Shown here one piece after another: positions 1-10,878 of a stretch of DNA of 64,000 bases. The stretch covers positions 21,275,036-21,339,035 of the forward strand of contig JAGTTD010000012.1 in NCBI GenBank assembly GCA_018398585.1. The letters are read 5' to 3'. Source of the DNA: Simmondsia chinensis. Lineage: Eukaryota > Streptophyta > Magnoliopsida > Caryophyllales > Simmondsiaceae. The notes under the pieces were generated by a model that was not told the origin of the DNA, did no database searches, and was given only the letters and a program-made list of their open reading frames with translations. Made by a program: the position numbers and the translations under genes. Numbering within the stretch: the first letter of the stretch is position 1; each line of letters begins with the position of its first letter.

Positions 1-979
1 ATATAAAAGATTGGGTTTAGGGTTGGGTACAACCCCAACCCTGACCACGCGTGAATTCCTGTTATATTATGGTCTAGGCTACAAGCACAAGAGTAATCGC
101 TGCAAAGTTGGAGACCTAGTCATGGCTATAAGTACACATACAAAAATATCCAACAATCATGAAAAACTCCCCACAGGGGTGCGAATGTAACATAACTAAA
201 CCAATCGTCAAAAGTATAATATAAATCTTGGATACGGGAGGCTACCCGCCCTTCATCCCTAAATTAAGAAAGTTTACTCCTCCATGGGAGTTTTACACAT
301 CCTTAAATTTAAAGAAAAGAAGATATTGTGCGTAAAATAAATAAAAGAATAAAATCCCTCAATCTTCGTGTCGATGCTAATCCAAGCCTAAATTCTTCTA
401 GTAATCCAACCACTTGCCCTTCAGCTTTCGAGAACCTATAGATCTCGTAGCGGCTTCGGGTTTGAGACAAAGGGGAGGTTGTTCGGCGAGAAAAAAAACG
501 TGACAAAGGGTGACTTCCCCTTCTCTATTTATTGGCACGGAAGCAGTTAGGGTTCCGTATGGAACCCTCCCGATCGATCGGGAATAATGCCCTATCGATC
601 GGTGAGCTCACGCAAAGCTCTCGATCGATCGGTGCTTTTGGCCGATCGATCGATAGGCTCTAGATTAGTTTCCCTATCCGAGAGCTGCTGATCAATCGGT
701 TCTCTGAGCCCCCTTTTCTCGATTAAGCACCGTAGCACTATGGGATATACACGGTTCACCGAATTATGATGCAATGGGTCTTTCTTCTACACGAGCGGTT
801 GGGTTTCTCCAATCAGTCTTCAAAAATGCCTCAATAATGCTTGATTTTGCCAGAATTCTTCTTTCGTCCGCTTTGATGTGTTTCACATGAAAATGTACCT
901 AAATAACAACCGAACACACATGTAGAGGCCGAATATACGATAGAATGGGAAATTAAATATGTAAAAATCGCGCATATCA
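1..979 (-). repeat. 3' LTR of the Athila-like element (partial)
   Basis: It matches 13436-14412 collinearly and ends in ATCA at 979, the complement of the TGAT that begins the LTR on the minus strand. The missing ~460 bp lie left of the window. It contains a cluster of CGATCGATCGG palindromes at about 571-652. Confidence 0.93.
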
Positions 980-1000
980 ACATCCCCAAACCCACACCTT
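980..1000 (-). promoter_or_regulatory. Polypurine tract of the Athila-like element
   Basis: Read on the minus strand this is a purine-rich run (AAGGTGTGGGTTTGGGGATG) ending one base before the LTR. It is the expected plus-strand priming site for reverse transcription. A near-copy lies at 2135-2157. Confidence 0.8.
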
Positions 1001-1360
1001 GCTTGTCCTCAAGTAAGATTCTATTTAAACTAGCTACTGGAGGAAAAGTCGAGTCAGGCATTCAACCGCAAAGGTCACTTTTGAAAATTATTGTTCGACC
1101 ATACTTGAGAGTATACTTGAGAGTAGCGAATCCTTATGTGACGTTATTATTGCACTAGTTCTGATTTAAGTCTCCGTTATTAAAGTCTTTTTACTAGTGA
1201 GTGATATTAGAACTTCTCTCCCCTTCATTTTACTTCAAAACCCTCTGACTTAAAGAAGAAATAAAGGCAATAAGTAAAGGAACAAGTCCCCCTAACCCTT
1301 CACCAATAATAAATAGTGAAATCAAAAGGCTTCTATTTTCTCTCTTGTTTTCCCTTCTTC

Positions 1361-1398
<38 letters not shown>

Positions 1399-2364
1399 AC
1401 TCGGTTAGGTGTATCTCCCTCAGATCCATGTAACGAGTTTTCAGCCGGCAGCTCCCGATCTAGTTGGTTCAAGGTACCAGGTTTTAAGAGACCCCGACAG
1501 ACCTAATGGCTCGAGTCTTAAGGATCCACAACCTAATCCGTTAGCATATACCCTTTTTTTTATATAGGTATTAGTGCTTATTTTGGTAACTACAAAGTTG
1601 ATTCTTCTTAAGCTTTCCCTGTGGCCCATGTAGCGAGCTTTCGACCGGCCGCTCTTGACCCAGTTAGCTCGAGGTACCAGGTTTTAAGATACCCCTATTG
1701 GCTTACTTGCTCGAGACACAGGGGCTACAAGAACCAACCATTCACCTTTTTTCCTTTTTTTTCCCTCTTTTTTTAAGGGGTTACCTAAGATAAAGAAATG
1801 TACAATTGATTTCACCATTGTTAGGAGTAGAAAAGTGGATTCCTATTCCTAAAATTATTACCATTATTTCGACCCAAACAGCAGAGTATGTCACAAGATT
1901 AAGGGTGAAAAGTAATAATCTCACTAACTAGTTAAAAGACAAAAATATAGATTTAAAAGTCTGATCCAGCAATAATCTCATCTCATAATCATTCTAATCA
2001 TCAAAGTACATCATAGAACTGGGCTACGATAATGGTCACAAACAACCTTATACTCATTTATGCCTTCAAAAAAAAAATGTAGCTAATTTATGCCAAATTA
2101 AGCTTAAAAAATAAACAAAGTTGACTCTTATCTGCCATCCCCAAACCCAAACCTTGCATTGTCCTCAATGCACCATAATTAAAATAGAGGCAAGGAAAAG
2201 AGAGAGATGACCTGAGATCATGAATGGGCAGCCACATATGTCAAGCGAATCCCAGAAGTTGAAGAAAGACAAAAGCAAGCTACAAAAAATTAAAAAAACA
2301 GAGAAAACTGTGGACTAAAATAATTTGGTAATAAAAGGAAAAGAAAGATATACATAACAAATAT
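1001..2364 (-). other. Athila-like 3' non-coding region
   Basis: No credible gene is seen. It holds a 30-base T run at 1364-1393, an imperfect ~85-bp direct repeat (about 1434-1520 and 1626-1710, both with the shared GGTACCAGGTTTTAAGA core), and at 2135-2157 a second copy of the polypurine-tract block found at the LTR border. Long non-coding 3' regions with repeated polypurine tracts are typical of Athila-type elements. Confidence 0.6.
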
Positions 2365-2854
2365 TTAGTACAGGAGTAACACAAATAACTCAGGAAGGGG
2401 GATAAGGCGGAGGAGAACCACCCCTCTGTAGTCGATAGAGTTCGGTGACCAAAGACTAAATGTGATCCAGACGCTCCATAATATCCATAATGTATGGTGG
2501 GACGTGGCCGGGATCAGCAGAAGTAGGTGGTGCGGGTGCGCGTCCCTCGCAGGGTGATGCTCGGGCAGGAGCAGCGGCCCGGGCCGGGGCATCGGCCAGG
2601 GCAAGTGAAAGGAAGGTCCAACGATGCTGGGTGGGATCAAAGTGGCAGAGCGGTGGGCAAGCTGGTCAGGAGCGATTGGTATTCGCACCCAAGCATGCTG
2701 TATAAGCCTCGTGATTGAACGAGGAAAGTACAGAGCACCGCCGCCAGCAGAGAAGTGTTGAAGCCTGTGGCGGACAACAATAAAACTCTGCAGGTAAGTG
2801 GCCACACATCCACCCATACACCCCGGTAGAACTTCAAAAGAAGATCTAAAAAGG
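2365..2854 (-). pseudogene. Athila extra ORF, 3' part (interrupted by hAT-1)
   Basis: Reading the minus strand leftward from the hAT-1 target site, one frame gives a hydrophilic Pro/Ala-rich segment followed by a short heptad-like stretch and then stops. It continues the reading that begins at 6353 and is interrupted by the hAT-1 insertion. Athila elements carry such an ORF, sometimes called env-like, after integrase; its function is not established. I see no transmembrane helix pattern here. The longer 150-codon frame over the same bases is a shadow. Confidence 0.5.
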
Positions 2855-2862
2855 GCCGATAC

Positions 2863-5803
2863 TAGAGGTGGCCAACGGGGAGGGTCGGGCCGGTTTTTGG
2901 GGCCCGGCGTTGCTCCCCCTCCTCTTAATTAAAAAAGAAACTAATATTTTTTTTTCTATAAATACCGAATCCTCCCCAACTCATTTCCTCACCAAATTGT
3001 CAATCATCTCTTCTCTCTCTGTATATTCATCATCTCCCATCTTCTTCAACTTTACTAATTGCAACATTGTGCTCTAAAATTCAAAGTTCATAAAGTGTTT
3101 GCCTGAAGTTCGAATTTCATTGTTCTCTCATTTCGGTAATTTTAGTATCCTAATTTTATTTGGTTTGCATTTTTAGTTATTTAATTTGTATTACTACTTG
3201 CATTTTAAAAATACTAATCACTTATACTAATATGGCACACAACACTTCATCATCCTCTGGAGCCGGTCGTGCTAGTTCTGGCTCTTCTCGGCCACCCAGA
3301 ATCCCTAAACGGAGTAGAATTGTCGAACTTAATATGGAAGAACAAGCTTTTATACAACCAGGCCCATCACCCCCATACACTGATGATAGCATAAATTGGG
3401 AATTTGAACAACAACAATATTATCATGAGTCGAGTGGTGGGGGTGGAGACTCACAAACTGATGAGGAACCCGAACCCACGCCCACAACTGAAGCCCAGCC
3501 TGAAAGCAGTACCTCTTCTAGTAGGCGTACAACTAGTGGGGTATGGAATCACTTTATCCTTAATAAGATAACTAATAAAGCAACTTGTAAATTATATGAC
3601 CCACCTAGGTCTTTTAGCCATTAACTTGGCAGTGAGACAGGCACATTAAGCAGACATATACTTAGGTGCCACCCCGAGTAATGCCCAGATAAGAGCCAAC
3701 AACGTCTAGTATAACAAGTGACCGGTGCACTTACTAATTTTAGGTTCTCTCAAGAGGGCAACCGAAAGGGGCTAGCTAAATATATAATTTTTGGTGAAAG
3801 GCCTTTCAATGCCGGCGAAGACCAATATTTCGTCGACTACCTCCAAAAATGGGTGAACCCCGCCGTTGTGAGGGTTCCTCGAAACACCGTAAAGCGGGAC
3901 GCTTTTACAGAGTACCATAGGATGAAAGCTGAGGTCTCAACACTTTTTGCGACGAACACGAGCATGTTCTATTTGACGTCGAACACATGGAAGTCAAAAC
4001 CCAGTGTGCCTTATATGTGCATAACGGCACACTGGATCGATGACTCCTACATCCTCCAAAAGAGAATAATTCATTTTGGTTATTTAGATTACCCCCACAC
4101 TGCCGAGATAATTACGGGTGCGATTATGTCGGCAGTCTGCGACTGGGGCATAGACTTCAGTATTACGTTCGACAATGCTACCAATAACACTGCATCCGTT
4201 ACACATTTAATTAGGCACATGAGACCCATGTTAGGTGGGAAGTGTTTCCATCTTCGTTGCATTTGTCACATTTTGTATTTAATGGTAATGGATGGTTTAG
4301 AGCTAGTAAACACAGCCCTTAACACCTTAAGATCCGTAATAATATCTATTAAATCATCCGGCACTAGAAAAAAAAAAGATTTAGAAATTTATGTAAGTTG
4401 CATGGCATAGAATATAAACAATTCAAACTAGACTCCCAAACTAGGCGGTCGTCTATGGTAGAAATGTTAGAGCGCATTCTACCATATAAAGACGTTTTGA
4501 TGGAATTCACACAGGACAATCGTTCAGAATGAAGCGATTACAACCTGAACGATATACATTGGGAGACAATCGATTAAATTTGTAATTTTTTTTGCATGTT
4601 TAAAGAGGCCACGACATTTTTTTCGGGTTGCTACTATCCGACCTTGCCTCAAGCAATATCAAGATTGCTTGATATTGTAAATTGGATGGCGGGTAATGAA
4701 TCCAACCCCATTTTGTTCGATTCGATTAAGGCAATGAAAGAAAAGTTTACTAAATATTATTCTGAACTATCCCTTACATACTGCTTAGCAACTATTTTAG
4801 ATCCTCGTTGTAAACGCGGGGGCTTAAACTTGTTTTGCCTACATTTTTTCAAATATTTGTATCCTAGTCTCAATATCGACACTTTCATTGCCGAAGTCGA
4901 TAACGACTTGCACAGTTTATTTCCCACTATTCCCGAAAATTAGCGTCCAATAATCCACATCCTAGTACTACTACAGTAGGATCTTCCACATCTAGTGGAA
5001 GTAGTTCACACACGTCATATTCGTGGAAGCTGTTTGAGCAATTTATGCCCACAGTAGCCCCCACGTCATGTCCATATTTTCGCGACACCGGCCAACCTGC
5101 ATTTTGACCTTTTACAATGGTGGAACACAAACCAAGCCCAGTATCCTATGCTTTCCACCATGGCATGTGATATACTAAGTTGTCCGGTGTCTTCAGTAGC
5201 ATCGGAGTGTGCTTTCATTCTTAGTGGAAGGTTGCTTGGAACGAAGAGGGCAAAGCTTTCACAGCCAAGCTTGGAGATGTCCGTGTGCTTGAAGGATTGG
5301 TTGCTAGTTGAGGCAAGGAATCAACAGAAAATGAGGCTGGATTCATCGAGCAATGAAGAAGACGACCGCACCACTGATATGTCGAACGATAGCACAGCAA
5401 CCCCCCATGCGACTGATATCAACACTTTTGTATGTCAATTATTTACTTTGTATTTTTTGATAAACAAATTTGTACTTTTAAATATTAGGCTCCAACTGCA
5501 TTGTATTTGTACTTGTTACATTATTTATTTATTATTATTTACTATTACTTATTGTATATTTTATTTTATTACATACATTTAGCATTATTAGTGCTTGGGA
5601 TAAAATGTATTTGTATCTCATATTATTTACCAATGAATTATAATAATTTTAGTACAAAACGACTTTATATTACTTAAATTTTGCATTTTTTTAAGCTGAC
5701 AAAAAATGGGTCAACCCAGGCCCACCCGGCCTCGCCTGGCCCGGCCTGCTACCGTGCCGAGCCAAATGGGCCCTGGCCCAGGCCCGGCCCATGGCCACCT
5801 CTA
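2863..5803 (+). mobile_element. hAT-1: complete hAT-superfamily DNA transposon, decayed transposase
   Basis: Both ends are visible: a perfect 12-bp terminal inverted repeat TAGAGGTGGCCA / TGGCCACCTCTA, flanked by an 8-bp TSD, GCCGATAC (2855-2862) and GCCGGTAC (5804-5811), with one mismatch. An 8-bp TSD and this TIR type define hAT. The ends are extremely GC-rich (2878-2925 and 5714-5795, repeated GGCCCGG-like words) in otherwise AT-rich DNA, probably subterminal transposase-binding repeats. The interior encodes a broken transposase on the plus strand. It interrupts the Athila extra ORF, so it is younger than that element. Related copies are at 29349-32379 and 48773-51638. Confidence 0.95.
3232..5425 (+). 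pseudogene. hAT-1 transposase pseudogene
   Basis: The ATG at 3232 begins a Ser-rich N-terminus (MAHNTSSSS). A BED-type zinc-finger region follows near 3535-3680 (VWNHF, TCKLYDPP, SRHILRCHPE), but the second Cys ligand is Tyr. The RNase-H-like transposase core lies at about 3718-4410 and 4596-4943 (motifs TAHWID, ITFDNATNN, HLRCICHI). The C-terminal hAT dimerisation domain is at 5148-5330 (ASECAFILSGRLL, LKDWL). Stops interrupt the frame after 3621 and near 3685, and there is one net frameshift between 4410 and 4596, so no active protein is expected. The layout BED, catalytic core, dimerisation domain is that of plant Ac-type transposases. Confidence 0.9.
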
Positions 5804-5811
5804 GCCGGTAC

Positions 5812-6353
5812 GCTCATGGGCATGATCGGTAGGCCATAGATTGGCTTTAATAATGGTGCCTAGGAGCCACATATGCGCTAGAAGGGTGGAGCGGAACATG
5901 GTGGATGGACAATCTCTCGCACATTGGCGGCCACATAACTCAATGATAATGTCCATGGCCTTTGTTGGGTTAATAGGAGGGTGCCTAACAGATTCGTCAA
6001 CATATAGGGATAGCCTATAGCCTCAGCGACGTCAGTGGCATCAAATCGAATGGTCTTGCCACGAATAGTGACGTCACCGTAGGTCCGACCCTCTTCTTGT
6101 TGGAGAGCATAGGAGGAATAAAATTCCCTCGCTAAAGAAGGAAAAACAGGGTCTTCCTCCAGCTCTCCACCAAAAGGTAGGTAAGATCCCTATGTTGGCA
6201 AAAGAGAATGGCCTAAACGCCCTCGCTCTCATCTTTAAGATCCTTACCAAACACCGTCTCCCCAGATATAGGGGCAACCCTAACTCGAGCAAGAATGTCG
6301 GTCTGTTGGGAGCTATTGCCCTCCTCAGTGCAGCTCCGCTTGGCACGCGGCAT
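5812..6353 (-). pseudogene. Athila extra ORF, 5' part (interrupted by hAT-1)
   Basis: A minus-strand ATG at 6353-6351 opens a frame (MPRAKRSCTEEG) that can be followed with a few stops to the hAT-1 target site. It includes the segment LLGTIIKANLWP next to the insertion, which resembles the ORF after integrase in Athila elements. The remainder lies on the far side of hAT-1 at 2365-2854. The overlapping 128-codon minus frame at 6074-6460 is a shadow. Confidence 0.5.
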
Positions 6354-7347
6354 AATCTAAAAATAAGAACAAGAGCAGATGAACCCAAAGATAAGGGAAA
6401 GAAAGAAACATAAAAAAAAGGAGGAAAGTCAACAAGAACAACACCCCAATCTCGACCCACAATTAAAAAAATAATAATAAATAAATAAAATAAAATAAAA
6501 TAAATAAAAATGACGAAAACCCTAGATCAGAACAAAAAAAAAAAAAAAAAAAAAAAACACAGCCTAAACCCATAAATCCAGTAACTATAAGTATCAAAGG
6601 GAAAAATTAAGTCACTGATAACTTATATAAGCATAGTTCATGAACAAAGGTGTAAACATGGCACAATATCAAGAAATTCAAACTTTATTTACAACTAAGA
6701 CATAAATCAGGACTAAGCCACTTCAATAAAGCAGGATAACAACCAAAGAACGGCCTAAACATGCTCTATTGAAGTAGAAATAAGGTAAAGTGAAAGACAA
6801 AAGAAAGGGGGAACACATACCTTGCAATAGAGGGTAAAAAAAAAGAGAAACCGGTGCTAGGGTGGGCTGTGGTGGTCGGAACGGCGATCATCAGAGGTGG
6901 ATGCCGGAGATGGTAGCCGGAGATGGGAGGTCGTGGGTTAGGGTTTGGGGTGGGGGAAATGAAAGTGATGGGGGAGGGGCAGACGGATCGGGGGGGGGGG
7001 GGGGGGGGGGGCTTTAAAAGAAGAATTCGTACAGAGGGCTCCCCATTCGATCAAGTATTTTTTGACCAATTGGGGTTGAAAAGCGACAAGCCCCAAGCCG
7101 TAGCGCTCCCGATTGATCATATTTGAACCCGATCGATCAGGGAGGCTGTGTTATGCCCTGTGCTAAAAATCGTTGGTTTTGAAGACTTTCCATAAAAAAT
7201 AAAAAATAATAATAATAATAATAATGAAATAAAAATAATAATAATAATAATAATAAAACATAAACTACGAAACATGAATTAAATTGGGTTGCCTCCCAAA
7301 AGCGCTAAGTTTAACGTCTTCAGCCAGACGCGGTATTTTCTTCGGCG
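6354..7347 (-). other. Athila spacer between integrase and extra ORF
   Basis: No gene is supported. It contains A-rich and AAT/ATAATA-rich tracts (6460-6560, 7190-7260), a run of 22 G at 6990-7011, and two GATCGATC-type words near 7108-7140 resembling the palindromes of the LTR. It may include the leader of a subgenomic RNA for the extra ORF, which is inference. Confidence 0.45.
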
Positions 7348-8760
7348 CTAGGCTGATCCCGACGTAGGGTCCCTAAGATGAATTTCTTCAAACTCGTGTG
7401 GTTGATCCCCTAACCCAATAGCGTGTTTAAGACGATGGCCATTGACTGTGAGAAGGCGACCATCATTGACGTCTCGAATTTTAATTGCCCCAGAAGGGTA
7501 TACGTGGACCACTTCGTAAAGCCCATCCCATCGTGAACGTAGTTTCCCGGGAAAGAACCTAAGCTTGGAGTTGTAAAGCCAAACCTTTTGACCAACTTCA
7601 AAGCTTTGGCGTGAAATTCTTTTGTCATGAAAAGCTTTGGTTCTTTCTTTGTATAGTTTGGTTTTTTCATATGCCTCGTATTGCATCTCATCCAACTCGC
7701 TGAGTTGAAGTCGTCGGTGCGACCCGATACTGTGCATGTCATGATTAAATTGCTTAATGGCCTAGTATGCACGGTGCTCAAGCTCCACTGGCAAATGGCA
7801 TGCCTTCCCGAAAACTAAGCGATAGGAAGACATGCCTATCGGAGTCTTGAAGGCTGTACGATAAGCCCAATGAGCGTCGTTCAACCTTAAAGACCAATCT
7901 TTGGGGTCTGGTCTAACGGTCTTCTCAGGGATAGACTTTATTTCTCGGTTCGAGACTTCAACTTAGCCACTAGTTTGAGGGTGATATGGGGCAGCTAATT
8001 TGTGAGTGATGGAGTACTTTGTAAGAAGTGACTCAACCGAACGATGAGTGAAGTGTGTCCTCCCATCACTAATTATCGCCCTAGGAACACAGAAACATGA
8101 GAAAATATTATCTTTAACAAACTCAATAACCACTTTGTGGTTGTTCGTCCTAGTTGCAATGGCCTCGATCGATTTCGAAACATAATCAACAGCTACCAGA
8201 ATATAAACACAGCCATGTTAATTAGGGAACGGCCCCATGAAATCAATGTCCTAAACATCAAAAATTTCGCAAACTAAAATGGGGTGTTGAGGCATCTCAT
8301 CACGTTTTGTGAGGGCATCTGCGAGTTGACAGCGATCGCACGCCCTGCAAAAATCATGAGCGTTTCGGAAAAGAGTCGACCAAAAGAAGCCACTTTGAAG
8401 GACTTTCGACGATGTACGTCGTCCCCCAAAGTGTCCTCCATGGGCTAAACTATGACAAAATCGCAATACACTCTCATGCTCATTTTTTGAGACACAACGA
8501 CGTACTACCTGATCAGAACATACCTTAAACAAGTATGGATCATCCCAGAAAAAATGCCTCGCTTGAGAAAGGAAGCAGTCCCGCTCTTGTATCAGCCAAT
8601 GGGTAGGCAGCTTCCCAGTCGCCAAATAGTTAACGATGTGGGCATACCATGGGGTTCGACTTCCTGCAATAGAAAATAATTGTTCGTCATGAAAACAGTC
8701 ATTAATGGGACAAGTAGTGGCGTCAGATGGGAAAACAATCCTTGAAAGGTGATCGGCCAC
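7348..8760 (-). pseudogene. Athila integrase and end of RNase H, degenerate
   Basis: Read leftward from 8760: the end of RNase H (ADHLSR), then the HHCC zinc-binding region (HSLAHGGHFG, FCRACDRCQ near 8330-8470), then the integrase core near 7750-8250 (DFMGPFP, AIISDG, YHPQTSG), then the C-terminal GPF-like part (VGQKVWLYNS, SRWDGLYEVV) ending near 7348. Everything is in the same reading frame as gag and RT, broken only by stop codons (for example at 8251, in the core near 7965, and near 7766), each explicable as a transition from Trp or Gln codons. Non-functional as it stands. Confidence 0.88.
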
Positions 8761-9666
8761 AACATTATACGAGCCTTTCCTATCTCAGATTTCTATGTTA
8801 AATTCCTGAAGTAATAAAACCAAGCGAATTAACCTAGGTTTCGTTTCCTTCTTAATAAGAAGAGAACGAATGGCAGCATGGTCAGAAAAGACTACTACTC
8901 TCGAGCCCAAGACATAAGATCGAAACTTGTCAAGTGCGAAAACTATAGCTAGTAATTCCTTTTCAGTGGTGGTATAATTATTTTGGGCTTGATCCAACAA
9001 TTTACTAGCATAGTAAACAACGATAGGTTTACGATCCTTCCATTGACTGAGCACGGCTCCTACAGCATAATTAGAGGCGTCACACATAATCTTAAAAGGT
9101 AACGAGTAGTCGGGGGGTTGAATAATGGGGGACGTAGACAACAAAGTTTTCAACTCAGTAAAGGCTGTTGAACAGTCATTATCAAAAACAAAAGGTACAT
9201 CATTAGCAAGCAAATTTGACAATGGTTTAGCAATTTTACTGAAGTTGGCGATGAAACACCGATAGAACCCCGCGTGGCCAAGGAAAGATCGAACTTCCTT
9301 CACCGAGGTCGGTGGAGGGAGGTTGGCAATTAAGTCCACCTTGGCCTTGTCTATAGTATTACCCTCTTTAGATACTACATGTCCTAAGACTATGCCCTGC
9401 TGAACCATAAAATGGCTCTTCTCCCAACTGAGTACCAAATTGTACTCCTCGCGATGCTGCAAAACAAGATCTAAGTGAGATAAGCATTCATCGAAAGACA
9501 AGCCAAATACAAAAAAATCATCCATGAACACCTCTAGGTAGTCGTCCAACATGTCCAAAAAAATGGACATCATACACTGCTGGAATGTAGCAGGAGCTTT
9601 GCACAGACCGAAGGGCATCCATCGGTATGCAAACGTACCAAAGGGGCAAGTAAACGTTGTTTTCTC
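8761..9666 (-). pseudogene. Athila reverse transcriptase C-terminal part and RNase H
   Basis: The RT palm segment has [13 protein letters not shown] and the catalytic FMDD motif (near 9515-9535). The connection follows ([13 protein letters not shown]), then RNase H with [29 protein letters not shown] and VVVFSDHAA. These are the diagnostic Ty3/Gypsy RT/RH motifs. One stop (near 8785) separates it from the next block in the same frame, and one TAA (9667-9669) separates it from the RT N-terminus upstream. Confidence 0.93.
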
Positions 9667-10878
9667 TTAGTCCTCAGGGTGGACCGGGAGTTGGTTATAC
9701 CCTGAGTAGCCATCCAAGAAACAATAGTACGATTGACCTGCTACTTCATCTAGGATCTGGCCCAAAATGGGTAAGGGGAAATGGTCCTTGCGCGTTACAG
9801 AGTTCAACTTACAATAATCGATGCACACTCTCCACCCTGTAATGGGTCGCGTAGGGACTAATTCACCTTGGGCATTCACAACGACCGTGATTCCTGATTT
9901 CTTAGGAACTACTTGAACCGAACTGACCCAAGGGCTGTCAGAGATGGGGTATATAATACCCCCATCTAGCAACTTCATAACCTCTTTCTTAACTACCTCC
10001 CTCATATTAGGGTTAAGCCTCTTTTGCATTTGCCTAGAAGGCTTAACGTTGTCCTCTAAATGTACTCTATGCATGCATACAGAGGGGTTAATTCCTTTCA
10101 GTTCAGCGACCGACCACCCTATGGCTCGTTTGTGTTTTTGTAGGATAACTAACAAACTAGATTCCTGACTCTCAGTTAGGTCAGACGCGATAATCACAAG
10201 AAGGGTGTCATCTTGTCCAAAAAATGCATATTTTAAGGTGGTCGGGAGAGGTTTGAGCTCCAACACCGGTGGACACTCAATAGATGGTTCAGCAGGTTCA
10301 CTAAGTAGGCCAGTTAGGGGTTCAAACATCGGACCCTTAGCCTCAATTCTCATTAGCTCCTGCATGTCAAGCAAATTATCAGCATCAGTACTCACATCAA
10401 AATCAGCAAAAGTGAGCGAATTAGATGGTTCATCTTCCTTGATTAAGTCAGAAGACACTGACTCACCCAAAGGATTAATAGCATCAACCACGAAGCAATC
10501 AAGATCATCCTCATTAACAGGGAACTTAGCAGCGTTTGACACATTCAGTTTAACCTTAAGTTTCCTAAATGACACTTCTAGCACCCCAGTTCGACAATGA
10601 ATGATAGCATCGGCCGTTGCCAAGAATGGTCGCCCTAAAATGACAGGGGTGTGGTTCCTCTGATGAGGGGTAGGATCCATGTCTAACACAATAAAATCGA
10701 CGAGGAAGATAAACTTATCAACTTTGACAAGAACATCTTCCAACATACCTCTAGGTAAATGCTCTGATCTATCCGCCAACTGTAGGGTAACACTAGTTGG
10801 TTTGAGATCTCCCATCCCCAATTCCTAAAAAATTGAGTATGGGATGAGGTTCACACTTGGCCCTAAATCCAAAAGAGC
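9667..10878 (-). pseudogene. Athila protease and N-terminal half of reverse transcriptase
   Basis: The aspartic protease active site ALLDLG lies at about 10860-10878, just past a stop at 10879; a second stop is near 10822. VILGRPFLATADAIIHC follows, a hallmark of the protease region in Gypsy elements. A linker leads to RT (WVSSVQVVPKKSG, WRVCIDYCKLN, FPLPILGQILDEVAG, FLDGYSGYNQ). The final TAA at 9667-9669 sits where the family has Gln, consistent with CAA to TAA. Plus-strand ORFs at 9944-10168 and 10205-10600 are shadows. Confidence 0.92.

Noticed and set aside
6990..7011. Run of 22 G as a functional G-quadruplex
   Set aside because: Single homopolymer runs here and at 32268, 47782 and 48185 may be sequencing or slippage artefacts; nothing else points to a role.
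9944..10600. Plus-strand ORFs over the Athila pol region
   Set aside because: Antisense shadows of the minus-strand protease/RT frame.
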